Part shown: positions 26,518 through 34,981 of the stretch, one piece after another
How the letters are laid out: every line of letters starts with the position of its first letter
Position numbering within the stretch: position 1 is the stretch's first letter
NCBI RefSeq assembly: GCF_004363305.1
Contig: NZ_SNZA01000003.1
Span: forward strand, 248,001 to 312,000
Source of the DNA: Marinomonas communis
GTDB lineage: Bacteria > Pseudomonadota > Gammaproteobacteria > Pseudomonadales > Marinomonadaceae
Reading direction: 5' to 3'
DNA: 64,000 nucleotides
Program-made: the position numbers and the translations under genes
Notes under the pieces: generated by a model
Told to the model about the DNA's origin: nothing
Seen by the model: only the letters and a program-made list of their open reading frames with translations
Database searches by the model: none

Positions 26518-27207
26518 CTAATAGTTTACTAAAACCTCTGAGTCACTGACAACTTTTCCGTACACTATTCGACCAGAACTTACGTTTTGAACGCGTATTT
26601 GTTGTCCCATTACCCCATCTTCTAGGGCTGTGCCGTTCATTTTAACTGAGATTGCGCCGCTCTGAGCGGTAATGAGTACGTTGCTGCCCTTTTTCACAAG
26701 ATCGGGGAGCTCTGTTAATTGGTCTGTTAAAAATGTATTGATACGAATATTTCTTGATGCCATGAGACCGTAAGGAGGGTTTGAGCTGGTGTAAAGATGT
26801 CCTCTAATAGTATTTAGATTGACTTCACCTATGCCTGTATTTTGCGGTGTAATGGCACCGCCGCGCTGAATGGGGGCGATAGCTTTAATGCCCTCGATGA
26901 ATATTTCCTGTGTCACAGGGACATAAGACTTCCAATTCGGGTTACGGCATTCGAGAGAATAAGTGGTCCTGCTGACGGCTTCTGGGCGCTGATTGTCTAT
27001 AATGACATCATGATCACATTCTGGCAGGTAACTCAGTGCTGCTTTATTCTGGATGCCTATTTCAATTCGGGCATTTGGATAGATACTTTGTAATCTTTTG
27101 TACTCAACCTGTTTGATGAATTGTTCTATTTGAGTTTCTATTTGTGACGCGCTACTCCAACAGGGGAGAAAAAGAAGTAATATGGATATAAGCTTGATGT
27201 GGCCCAT
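26518..27207 (-). CDS. flgA: FlgA, P-ring assembly chaperone
   Basis: Periplasmic chaperone that helps FlgI form the flagellar P-ring, 229 residues. The signal peptide lies at residues 1-20 (LISILLLFLPCWSSAS). The C-terminal SAF domain shows L-T-A-Q-S-G-A-I-S-V-K-M-N-G-T-A, then G-Q-Q-I-R-V-Q-N-V-S-S-G-R-I-V, a strongly conserved FlgA signature. It is divergent from cheV across a 127-base gap (27208-27334) in which I could not identify a clear sigma-54 or sigma-28 site. Confidence 0.92.
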   Translation of the reverse strand: MGHIKLISILLLFLPCWSSASQIETQIEQFIKQVEYKRLQSIYPNARIEIGIQNKAALSYLPECDHDVIIDNQRPEAVSRTTYSLECRNPNWKSYVPVTQEIFIEGIKAIAPIQRGGAITPQNTGIGEVNLNTIRGHLYTSSNPPYGLMASRNIRINTFLTDQLTELPDLVKKGSNVLITAQSGAISVKMNGTALEDGVMGQQIRVQNVSSGRIVYGKVVSDSEVLVNY

Positions 27208-27334
27208 CGCTAATCTCCATGGATATCGACTAGGGTTAGAAAAAATAACAAAATGACTCTATCATTTGATGAGAGATTTTCATAACAATAGGGTTTCTCC
27301 CTGTATAACAGAGCGCATATTTTAGGAGGCTTTT

Positions 27335-28267
27335 ATGGCCGGAGTTCTCGAGAGCGTAAACCAGCGAACCCAACTCGTCGGAGAAAACCGTCTTGAATTA
27401 TTGCTTTTTCGATTAAACGGAAAGCAGATTTATGGCATCAACGTTTTTAAAGTAAAAGAAGTGTTGCAGTGCCCCAAATTGACTAACATGCCTCACAGTA
27501 GTCCTGTTGTACGAGGGGTTGCGCACATTCGTGGCGGCACGATTCCAATTTTGGATCTTGGGTTAGCAACTGGTGCAAGTCCAATCGAAAATATTGAGCA
27601 TTGCTTTGTGATCATTACCGAATACAACCGTCGTATTCAAGGTTTCTTGGTGCGTGGTGTAGAGCGAATTGTCAATATGAACTGGAGTGATATTCAGCCA
27701 CCTCCAAAAGGTTTATCAAACGACAACTACCTCACAGCAGTTTGTCAGGTTGATAAAGAAATGGTGTAAATCATCGATGTTGAGCAAATCCTGTCAGAAG
27801 TTGCTCCTACTCGTCAGAATATTTCCTCTGGTATTGTTACAGAAGATATTCAAGAAAATGCGAAGCAACATCATATCTTAATTGTGGATGACTCATCCGT
27901 AGCGCGTAAGCAGATTAAGCGCTGTATGGAAGATGTTGGTTTTGCTACGACTGTATTGTGTGATGGTAAAGAAGCCCTTACTTATCTTCAGAATTTAGTG
28001 GCTGATGGTGTTGATGTAACGGATCACTTCTCAATGATTATTTCAGATATTGAAATGCCTGAGATGGATGGTTACACACTCACCACAGCGATCCGAAATG
28101 ATAGCCGCTTACAAGATCTGTTTATATTGTTACATACTTCTTTGAGTGGTGTATTTAACGAAGCGATGGTGAAAAAAGTGGGAGCGGACGGCTTCTTAGC
28201 TAAATTCCAACCTGACGAACTTGCTAGGATCGCTATTGAGACGGTTGCGGCAACCGAAGAAGCGTAA
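27335..28267 (+). pseudogene. cheV: CheV chemotaxis coupling protein, interrupted by an in-frame TAA
   Basis: The frame encodes a full-length CheV (310 codons): a CheW-like coupling domain (codons 1-~160, with K-V-K-E-V-L-Q-C-P and VRGVAHIRGGTIPILDL) and a response-regulator receiver (codons ~180-310, with V-D-D-S, phospho-acceptor in IISDIEMPEMDG, and a K in L-A-K-F). It is broken by TAA at 27767-27769, codon 145, inside EMV-stop-IIDVEQIL. Family alignment expects a glutamine-like residue there, so a single CAA to TAA change explains it. No frameshift is needed and the downstream frame is intact. The 144-residue CheW part could still be made; the receiver could restart only weakly (for example GTG 27884). 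A sequencing error remains possible. Confidence 0.88.
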
Positions 28268-28304
28268 TGGCTTTGGTGTCATTGATCCGCAGTAAGGAGT
28301 GTGC

Positions 28305-29138
28305 ATGCTAAGTAGTTCTGGTTCTATCTCTCCTCAAGGTTATGACCGCTTTCGAAAGTATCTTGAGAAAGAAAGCGGTATTTCTTTAAGTGATAATAAA
28401 CAATACCTTGTGGCAAGTCGCTTAGGCAAACTGCTAGAGCGAGAGAAGTTCACGAAAATTGAAGAGTTGGTTGCCGCACTCGAACGAAGCGGACGAGTCT
28501 CCAAGCTTCGTGAAGAAGTGATCAACGCCATGACGACGAATGAGACGTTGTGGTTCAGAGATAGTCACCCTTTTAAAATTTTAAAAGAGCTGATTCTCCC
28601 CCAGATGGATAAACGTCCCGTTCGTATTTGGTCGGCGGCGTCTTCAACTGGCCAAGAACCTTACTCTATTAGTATGATTCTTGAAGAGTACAAACAGCTC
28701 AAGCCTGGTGCTCTTAAGCCGGGCGAGAAAATTATTGCCACAGATATTTGTACAAATATTCTTCAGCATGCAAAGCAAGCGGAATACGACAGTTTGGCTA
28801 TTGCTCGAGGTTTGAGTCCTGATAATCAAAATCGCTACTTCGAGAAATTGAGCGATTCTGTTTGGAAAGTGAAGCCTCATATCTCTTCAAGGGTAGAGTT
28901 TAAACATCTTAACTTGATTGACTCATTTACAACGCTTGGAAAATTCGATGTCATTTTCTGCCGTAACGTACTTATTTACTTCACTGCAGAAACCAAGCTA
29001 GACATTCTTAAGCGAATGCATGCATCTTTAAATCCTGGCGGCTACTTATTCTTAGGTGGATCTGAGGCGCTAAGCGGTTTGTCTTCTATGTTTGATATCG
29101 TTCAATGCCACCCAGGTATTGTTTATAAAGCGAAATAG
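28305..29138 (+). CDS. cheR: CheR chemotaxis protein methyltransferase
   Basis: SAM-dependent enzyme that methylates glutamates on chemoreceptors, 277 residues. The N-terminal helical domain (~10-80) leads to T-T-N-E-T-L-W-F-R-D, the SAM-binding segment RIWSAASSTGQEPYSI and the FDVIFCRNVLIYF motif, all conserved in CheR. ATG 28305 is preceded by AAGGAG at 5 bases; the GTG at 28299 overlaps that site and is rejected. It follows cheV by 37 bases, the usual flagellar-locus pair. Confidence 0.93.
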   Translation: MLSSSGSISPQGYDRFRKYLEKESGISLSDNKQYLVASRLGKLLEREKFTKIEELVAALERSGRVSKLREEVINAMTTNETLWFRDSHPFKILKELILPQMDKRPVRIWSAASSTGQEPYSISMILEEYKQLKPGALKPGEKIIATDICTNILQHAKQAEYDSLAIARGLSPDNQNRYFEKLSDSVWKVKPHISSRVEFKHLNLIDSFTTLGKFDVIFCRNVLIYFTAETKLDILKRMHASLNPGGYLFLGGSEALSGLSSMFDIVQCHPGIVYKAK

Positions 29139-29164
29139 CTAACACGCTATACTTTGCTATCTTT

Positions 29165-29199
29165 AAAAACGGCAACTTAGTAATAAGTTGCCGTTTTTT
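29165..29199 (+). terminator. Terminator of cheV-cheR
   Basis: 15-base perfect arms (29165-29179, 29184-29198) with a 4-base loop and a run of six T. It separates the chemotaxis pair from the flgB operon. Confidence 0.9.
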
Positions 29200-29267
29200 G
29201 TTTGCCGCCTATTGCCAGGTTTGTATTTATTTTTAATAAGTTATTGATATTTAATGGTTTTAATTTC

Positions 29268-29283
29268 TGGCATTTATTTTGCT
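29268..29283 (+). promoter_or_regulatory. Sigma-54 promoter of flgB operon
   Basis: TGGCATTTATTTTGCT matches the -24/-12 consensus TGGCAC-N5-TTGCT with the GG and GC dinucleotides at the correct 10-base separation. It lies 43 bases before the flgB ATG. It fits class II/III control by an FlrC/FleR-type activator (inference). Confidence 0.8.
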
Positions 29284-29326
29284 TTATTTAGATCAAATAA
29301 GTTGTTGCTGTCGAAATGAGGTATTT

Positions 29327-29722
29327 ATGTCGATTTCTTTTCAAGATGCGTTTGCGGGACACGATCAGATGTTGCTGTTTCGTACTGCACGCGCCTCTGT
29401 GTTAGCAAACAACATTGCCAACGCAGATACACCGAACTACAAAGCGCGTGATATCTCGTTTGAGTCAATGCTGTCAGCGGAACGAGATCGTATGCAACTA
29501 GCAGGAGATGATGATCAGCATATTGCTGCAGAAAGCTCTTTTGCTCAGGATGATGACTTACTTTACCGAAATGGCAGTCAGCCTTCATTAGATGGCAATA
29601 CTGTAGACATGCAGCGTGAACAAGCGGAATTTGCGCAAAACTCGCTGCAATTCGACACTAGCTTTATGTTTTTGGATAGAAAAATCAGCGGCATGAAGAA
29701 AGCGCTGACTGGGGGACAATAA
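29327..29722 (+). CDS. flgB: FlgB proximal rod protein
   Basis: Flagellar rod component, 131 residues. Near the N-terminus it has the rod/hook signature A-S-V-L-A-N-N-I-A-N-A-D-T-P-N-Y-K-A-R. I chose ATG 29327 (MSISFQDAF) with GAGG upstream; the TTG at 29279 lies within the sigma-54 promoter and is not a credible start. First gene of flgBCDE; flgC begins 2 bases after the stop. Confidence 0.94.
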   Translation: MSISFQDAFAGHDQMLLFRTARASVLANNIANADTPNYKARDISFESMLSAERDRMQLAGDDDQHIAAESSFAQDDDLLYRNGSQPSLDGNTVDMQREQAEFAQNSLQFDTSFMFLDRKISGMKKALTGGQ

Positions 29723-29724
29723 CA

Positions 29725-30177
29725 ATGTCATTGAATAACATTTTTGCTATTTCCGGTTCAGCAATGAGTGCACAGACAGTGCGCTTGAATACCGTTGCTA
29801 GCAACATTGCCAATGCTGACAGTGTAGCAAGTTCTGCAGATCAAACTTACCGTGCTCGTAAGCCTGTTTTTGAGCAAATGATGACCGATGCGCTTCGTGA
29901 AAGTGGTTGGAATGCCTCTGAGGATATGACATCAGGCGCGTCTGGTATGGGGGTGCGTGTGGCAGGTATTGTTGAATCTGATGCACCGCTTGAGCCTCGT
30001 TACGAGCCAAATAGTCCTATGGCTAATGAAGAAGGCTATGTGTTCTATCCAAATGTAAATCCTGTTGAGGAAATGGCCGATATGATGTCTGCATCACGTT
30101 CATTTCAGACCAATGTTGAAATTATGAATTCTGCGAAAAGCATGATGCAGAGAATGTTGACCTTAGGTCAATCCTAA
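29725..30177 (+). CDS. flgC: FlgC proximal rod protein
   Basis: Rod component of 150 residues. The N-terminal motif is LNTVASNIANADS, followed by Y-R-A-R-K-P-V-F, and the C-terminal rod motif is MMSASRSFQTNVEIMNSAK. It joins FlgB and the distal rod in the periplasm. Directly downstream of flgB; flgD follows after 11 bases. Confidence 0.94.
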   Translation: MSLNNIFAISGSAMSAQTVRLNTVASNIANADSVASSADQTYRARKPVFEQMMTDALRESGWNASEDMTSGASGMGVRVAGIVESDAPLEPRYEPNSPMANEEGYVFYPNVNPVEEMADMMSASRSFQTNVEIMNSAKSMMQRMLTLGQS

Positions 30178-30188
30178 GGGGGTAGACG

Positions 30189-30890
30189 ATGTCTGATATA
30201 AGTACAAGTTCAGCGCTTTCAAGTTTGATATCCCAATATGGGACGGATGAGGCGAAAGCGAAATCAGGAATATCAACCACTACTAGTACAGAGAGTTCTG
30301 ATGGTATTGGTAATCAGGATGTGTTTCTTCAGCTTTATATTGAGCAGCTCAAAAATCAAGATCCTACTGAGCCTCAAGATACAGGGGACATGGTGTCGCA
30401 GATGGCAGAGTTTAGTTCCCTAGAACGCCTGACTGAAATGGCGACACAAATGTCTGCAATGTCTGACTCTCTGATGTCTAGCCAAGCGTTAACTGCTTCA
30501 ACATTGGTGGGCAAATCAGTATATGTTGATAGCGACACGGCGACTGTTACAGATGGTAGCTCGGTATCAGTGAAAACTGAGTTTCCAGATGATGCTCAAA
30601 CCAATACTTTAAAGATACTCAACTCAGACAATGAAGTTGTCAGAACGGTGACCTTGACGGATGAAACCTACAATTGGGATGGTACTGATAGCGATGGAAA
30701 TGTGGTTGAGGATGGTGAATATTCATTTAGTGTGACGTCGCGTAATGCGGATGGCGAGGTGACAGCATTAAGCACCCAGCTGCCTGCGAGAATTAATAGC
30801 GTCACTATTAATGGGGCAGATGGTACAACACTTAATGTTCAAGGTTATGGCAGTTTAGCACTTAGTGACGAGATTGAAATCGTCAGTTAG
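30189..30890 (+). CDS. flgD: FlgD hook-capping protein
   Basis: Scaffold required to polymerise the hook, 233 residues. The N-terminal region carries the marker segment D-V-F-L-Q-L-Y-I-E-Q-L-K-N-Q-D-P-T-E-P, then M-A-E-F-S-S-L-E-R-L, and the C-terminal half forms FlgD's Tudor/Ig-like domain (T-Y-N-W-D-G-T-D-S-D-G). GGGGGTAG ribosome site. It is cotranscribed with flgE, 14 bases downstream. Confidence 0.93.
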   Translation: MSDISTSSALSSLISQYGTDEAKAKSGISTTTSTESSDGIGNQDVFLQLYIEQLKNQDPTEPQDTGDMVSQMAEFSSLERLTEMATQMSAMSDSLMSSQALTASTLVGKSVYVDSDTATVTDGSSVSVKTEFPDDAQTNTLKILNSDNEVVRTVTLTDETYNWDGTDSDGNVVEDGEYSFSVTSRNADGEVTALSTQLPARINSVTINGADGTTLNVQGYGSLALSDEIEIVS

Positions 30891-30904
30891 CGGAGGAAAA
30901 TACA

Positions 30905-32587
30905 ATGGGTTTTAATACAGCACTTTCAGGTATCAAAGCATCCGCTGACTATCTCAGCACAACTGGTAATAATATTGCCAACTCAGATACAACAGGCTTT
31001 AAGAAGTCTCGGGTTGAATTTGGTGATCTGTACAGCACTAGTGTCATCGGTGCGGGGAGCAGTAACACTATTGGTAGTGGTGTTAGTGTAAACAATATCG
31101 CGCAAGAGTTCTCAGCGGGTAATATCTCTTACACAGATAATAACCTGGATCTAGCTATTGACGGTACTGGCTTTTTCGTTATTGATGTGGGTGGTACTCA
31201 AGCCTATACACGAGCGGGTGATTTTAAGCTTGATGAAGAGGGTTACTTAGTTACTAATGATGGTGCTTATGTACAGGGCTACAATGCTGTAAATGGCGTT
31301 ATCGGTGGTAGTTTAGAGGACTTGGTTGTTCCAACAGAGCGTATCGCTCCAGAAGCGAGTACAGAGGTGACTATAGAGTCAAACTTGGATTCCCGTTTAG
31401 AGGATGTGCCGCCCTATATTGCTTCAACATTTGATACAAGTGATCCTGATACGTATACCTACACACAAACTCAGAATGTTACGGACAGTGCAGGTATACA
31501 GCATGCGGTAACCTACTACTATGCAAAGGCTGAAACACCTAATACTTATCAGGTTTATGCTACGGTTGACGGTGAGTTGACTGATAATACTGGTGCAAAT
31601 TGGCTGCCAGAAACATATGTGACTTTTGATGATGCGGATGGTACTACTTCAGGTACTGCGTTTGCGCCAATATACTCAGACTCTACAGAGCCAACGAGTG
31701 GTGATATTGTTGCTCCAGGTGCGCCGAACGACTTTACTATTACTGGCACATTAGCAAGTGGTGCAACGGTTAATAACACATTAACCACAGCGAACTTTTC
31801 GACACCTGATAATTTTGCGCGACAGTCTTTTGATCCAACGGATCCTGAGACGTACACATACGGTAATACAAATACTGTGTACGACGCTCTTGGTGAAACT
31901 CACACCATAGGTTACTACTTCATTAAGCAAGGTGAGGATAATACTTGGGAAATGAAGATCACCGTGGATGGTGAATCGACTTACACTGACCCTGCTACAG
32001 GTAACGAAGTTCCCTTCTTGACGGAAGATACGGTCGTACAATTCGATTCCCAAGGTAATATTACAGGTGCTTATGTCGGCTACTCGCCTTATGCTGTAGC
32101 AAGTCCTACACAGCTAAGTATTGTTGGCTGGGATCCAACTAATGTGGCTGCCACATTGGACATTGATCTGGGTGAGTCGACTCAATATGCGTTATCTAGC
32201 TCAGATACGTTCAGTCAAGACGGCTATGCAGCAGGTGAGCTTCAAGGGGTTAGCTTTGATGAAGATGGTTTCTTGACAGCGAGTTATACCAATCAGCAAA
32301 CGGCTGTGCTTGGGCAGATAGCTTTGGCTAACTTTGATAACGTAGATGGTTTGACGCCTGCAGGTGATACAGCTTGGGTGGCAAGCTCTGAGTCTGGAGC
32401 GGCAAATGTCGGCAAGCCTAATACCGGCACGTTCGGTAGCATTCAAGGTGGTGCGCTAGAAGAGTCCAACGTTGACCTTACAGAAGAGTTGGTAGCACTC
32501 ATCGAAGCCCAACGTAACTATCAGGCTAACTCTAAGACCTTAGAGACTGAAAACACTGTCACTCAGACGATTATCAACCTACGTTAA
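30905..32587 (+). CDS. flgE: FlgE flagellar hook protein, enlarged by an internal domain repeat
   Basis: Hook subunit of 560 residues, longer than the ~400-460 common in gammaproteobacteria. The N-terminal D0 is GFNTALSGIKASADYLSTTGNNIANSDTTGFKKSR-like (conserved NNIAN-TGFK) and the C-terminal D0 is QRNYQANSKTLETENTVTQ. The extra size comes from two tandem related domains. One starts FDTSDPDTYTYTQTQNVTD (~31430) and the other FDPTDPETYTYGNTNTVYD (~31828). Both continue with Y-Y-x-K and a VDGE-T strand. The second looks canonical, the first diverged. GGAGGAAA ribosome site; a strong terminator follows. Confidence 0.94.
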   Translation: MGFNTALSGIKASADYLSTTGNNIANSDTTGFKKSRVEFGDLYSTSVIGAGSSNTIGSGVSVNNIAQEFSAGNISYTDNNLDLAIDGTGFFVIDVGGTQAYTRAGDFKLDEEGYLVTNDGAYVQGYNAVNGVIGGSLEDLVVPTERIAPEASTEVTIESNLDSRLEDVPPYIASTFDTSDPDTYTYTQTQNVTDSAGIQHAVTYYYAKAETPNTYQVYATVDGELTDNTGANWLPETYVTFDDADGTTSGTAFAPIYSDSTEPTSGDIVAPGAPNDFTITGTLASGATVNNTLTTANFSTPDNFARQSFDPTDPETYTYGNTNTVYDALGETHTIGYYFIKQGEDNTWEMKITVDGESTYTDPATGNEVPFLTEDTVVQFDSQGNITGAYVGYSPYAVASPTQLSIVGWDPTNVAATLDIDLGESTQYALSSSDTFSQDGYAAGELQGVSFDEDGFLTASYTNQQTAVLGQIALANFDNVDGLTPAGDTAWVASSESGAANVGKPNTGTFGSIQGGALEESNVDLTEELVALIEAQRNYQANSKTLETENTVTQTIINLR

Positions 32588-32602
32588 TCATTACTAGTGT
32601 TA

Positions 32603-32632
32603 AAAAAAGCCCAGCATATGCTGGGCTTTTTT
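32603..32632 (+). terminator. Terminator after flgE
   Basis: Perfect 30-base palindrome (15-base arms) with GC core GCCCAGCAT and a T-run. It splits the rod-hook genes into flgBCDE and flgF-J transcripts. Confidence 0.9.
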
Positions 32633-32659
32633 ATGTCTGAAAAACGCAATTTTCAGACT

Positions 32660-32675
32660 TGGCACACTATTTGTT
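32660..32675 (+). promoter_or_regulatory. Sigma-54-type promoter before flgF
   Basis: TGGCACACTATTTGTT has a perfect -24 half (TGGCAC) and a -12 half TTGTT in place of TTGCT. It lies 53 bases before flgF and right after the flgE terminator, so it is a good candidate despite the -12 mismatch. Confidence 0.65.
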
Positions 32676-32727
32676 ACACACTATTTATTATTTGTTTTAA
32701 ATCCGTTTTTAATCGTGGGTATGAACT

Positions 32728-33468
32728 ATGGATAGAGCGCTGTATTTAGCAATGAGTGGTGGTACGCAAGTCATGAATGCCCAAACTATTCATGCAAATA
32801 ACCTTGCCAATGTCTCGACTACAGGCTTTAGGTCGGACTTTGAACAGGCTCGGTCTATGCAGGTAAATGGTGACTTTTACCCCTCACGTGTCTATGCCAT
32901 GACAGAGAACCCTGGCACTAACTTTGACATGGGGCCTTTGCAAAATACTGGACGCTCGATGGATGTTGCTATCCAAAATAATGGTTTTATTGCTGTGTTG
33001 GATGGTAGTGGGCAAGAAACCTATACCCGTGCTGGTGATCTTCAGCTGACGCTTTCAGGTCAGTTGGTGACAGGCACTGGATTGCCGGTGATGGGCGCTG
33101 CAGGGCCAATATTTCTCCCACCCTTAGATGATCTTGATATCAGTGAAGATGGGACCATTTCCATTATTCCCCAAGGTGGTGATGGTACTCAAATAACCGC
33201 TTTGAACAGAATTAAACTTGTGTCCGCTGAGCCTGAAGCTTTAGTGAAAGGTGATGATGGCTTGATTCGAACAAAAAGTGGCGAGCAGTTACAGCAGGAT
33301 AATGCAGTGCAAGTGATTTCAGGGTACCTAGAAGGCAGTAATGTTAATGCGGTAGAAGAAATGACCAGCATTATGGAGCTGTCTCGTCGATTTGAAATGA
33401 ACATTAAAGTTATGAACACCGTGCGTGAAAATGAAAACGCATCGGCACGAATTCTTGAGCGTAGTTAA
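32728..33468 (+). CDS. flgF: FlgF proximal rod protein
   Basis: Rod protein of 246 residues. N-terminal marks are M-D-R-A-L-Y-L-A-M-S-G-G, then the HANNLANVSTTGFRSDF motif, A-I-Q-N-N-G-F-I-A-V in the middle and the C-terminal coil with MELSRRFEMNIKVM. It begins the flgFGHIJ run after the flgE terminator. No strong ribosome site stands before its ATG. Confidence 0.94.
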   Translation: MDRALYLAMSGGTQVMNAQTIHANNLANVSTTGFRSDFEQARSMQVNGDFYPSRVYAMTENPGTNFDMGPLQNTGRSMDVAIQNNGFIAVLDGSGQETYTRAGDLQLTLSGQLVTGTGLPVMGAAGPIFLPPLDDLDISEDGTISIIPQGGDGTQITALNRIKLVSAEPEALVKGDDGLIRTKSGEQLQQDNAVQVISGYLEGSNVNAVEEMTSIMELSRRFEMNIKVMNTVRENENASARILERS

Positions 33469-33502
33469 CACAACCGCGTGATTCAGAGATAAGGAGTACG
33501 AT

Positions 33503-34288
33503 ATGCATTCAGCTCTATGGGTTGCTAAAACAGGTTTGTCTGCGATGGACAAACAATTGGCTGTTATTTCGAATAACTTGGCTAACGTATCGACCACGGC
33601 ATTTAAAAAAGACCGAGCAGTCTTTGAAAACTTGCTATACAAAACACTGCGTGCGCCAGGTGGTTTGTCTTCGCAGAATACCGAGTTGCCTTCCGGGTTG
33701 CAGTTAGGGGCTGGTGTACGTGTAACAGGCACACAAAAGAATTTTGAAGAAGGCGATTACAATATTACGGATCGCCAATTGGATGTGGCCATTCAAGGTG
33801 GTGGTTTTTTCCAAGTACAGCAACCTGACGGGACTATTGCTTACACGCGAGATGGTCAATTCCAGCTCAATAGTGAAGGTACGATAGTGGATTCAACTGG
33901 CTTGGTATTGGAGCCAGGCATTACGGTAGACCAAGATGTCGTAGAAATCACCATTGGTGAGGATGGTGTTGTATCAGTGTTAAGAGCTGGCGAGACAGAA
34001 ACAGAAGAGGTTGGGGCTATAAACATAGCTACTTTTATTAATGCCTCCGGCCTAAATTACTTAGGTAGCAACCTTTACCAAGAGACAACTGCGAGCGGTG
34101 CGCCTGTGGTAGGTGTGCCAGGAATTGATGGTCGAGGCTATTTGAGCCAAGGTATGCTTGAGTCTTCTAATGTGAACTCTATCGAAGAGCTGGTGAATAT
34201 GATTACCACGCAGCGAGCTTATGAAATGAACTCAAAGGTCATTGCAGCTGCTGATGGTATGTTGAGCTTCGTTAACCAACAGTTATAA
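33503..34288 (+). CDS. flgG: FlgG distal rod protein
   Basis: Distal rod subunit of 261 residues. It has an N-terminal SALWVAKTGLSAMDKQLAVISNNLANVSTTAFKKDR-like segment (NNLANVSTTAFK conserved) and the C-terminal E-E-L-V-N-M-I-T-T-Q-R-A-Y-E-M-N-S-K. Length matches E. coli FlgG (260). AAGGAG lies before the ATG. Confidence 0.95.
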   Translation: MHSALWVAKTGLSAMDKQLAVISNNLANVSTTAFKKDRAVFENLLYKTLRAPGGLSSQNTELPSGLQLGAGVRVTGTQKNFEEGDYNITDRQLDVAIQGGGFFQVQQPDGTIAYTRDGQFQLNSEGTIVDSTGLVLEPGITVDQDVVEITIGEDGVVSVLRAGETETEEVGAINIATFINASGLNYLGSNLYQETTASGAPVVGVPGIDGRGYLSQGMLESSNVNSIEELVNMITTQRAYEMNSKVIAAADGMLSFVNQQL

Positions 34289-34300
34289 AGAGTCTTTCTT

Positions 34301-34960
34301 ATGCGTTACTTGCTTGCATTATTTCCTTTGTTTTTGGTCGGCTGCGCAGCTGTCGAACCCGCTCCTGTATCGGATGATCCATATTATGCTCCGGTGATTC
34401 AGCCCTCTGTACAGTACACGCAGAACAGTGATGGCGGCATTTATCAGGTTGGAATGGGGGATGTGTTTTTTGGTGACAAGAAAGCACGTCAAGTAGGTGA
34501 TATTTTAACGGTTACTTTATCTGAAAGTACCAGCTCTACTAAATCTAACGGCGCTTCTGTATCTAAGTCTTCTTCGGCAACGATTCAAAATCCAACTATT
34601 TTAGGGATTCCAGTTGGATTAGATACTAGCTTGCCGGGAATGAATAGCGACTTCTCTGGTAGCGCAGACGCGAACCAAAGTAACAGTTTAAGTGGAAGTA
34701 TTACCGTAACGGTCTATGAGGTGTATCCTAATGGGCTGCTTGCTGTACGAGGGGAAAAGTGGATTACATTGAACCGCGGGCAAGAGTATATTCGTTTATC
34801 TGGCCTAGTTCGCGAAGCGGATATAAGCTCAGACAATACCGTTGAGTCGACTAGGTTAGCGGATGCGAGAATTGCTTATTCAGGTACTGGTGAGCTGGCT
34901 GCTGGTAGCGAGCAAGGTTGGCTAACCCGAGCGCTGAATACGAGTTGGTGGCCATTTTAA
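34301..34960 (+). CDS. flgH: FlgH L-ring lipoprotein
   Basis: Outer-membrane lipoprotein forming the flagellar L-ring, 219 residues. The lipobox FLVGC puts the lipidated Cys at residue 15. Family marks follow: F-F-G-D-K-K-A-R-Q-V-G-D-I-L-T-V, the S-G-S-I-T-V-T-V-Y-E-V-Y-P-N-G-L segment and G-E-K-W-I-T-L-N-R-G-Q-E-Y-I-R. Ribosome site weak; 12 bases after flgG. Confidence 0.95.
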   Translation: MRYLLALFPLFLVGCAAVEPAPVSDDPYYAPVIQPSVQYTQNSDGGIYQVGMGDVFFGDKKARQVGDILTVTLSESTSSTKSNGASVSKSSSATIQNPTILGIPVGLDTSLPGMNSDFSGSADANQSNSLSGSITVTVYEVYPNGLLAVRGEKWITLNRGQEYIRLSGLVREADISSDNTVESTRLADARIAYSGTGELAAGSEQGWLTRALNTSWWPF

Positions 34961-34981
34961 TTACTACGTGGATTCTAGTGT

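Noticed and set aside
27767-27769. Programmed stop readthrough or recoding in cheV
   Set aside because: The bases around TAA show no known readthrough context or downstream structure that I can see. A point mutation or read error is simpler.
31555-32053. Antisense open frames opposite flgE and other long genes
   Set aside because: They are shadows of the coding strand's codon pattern, with no ribosome sites or recognisable domains.
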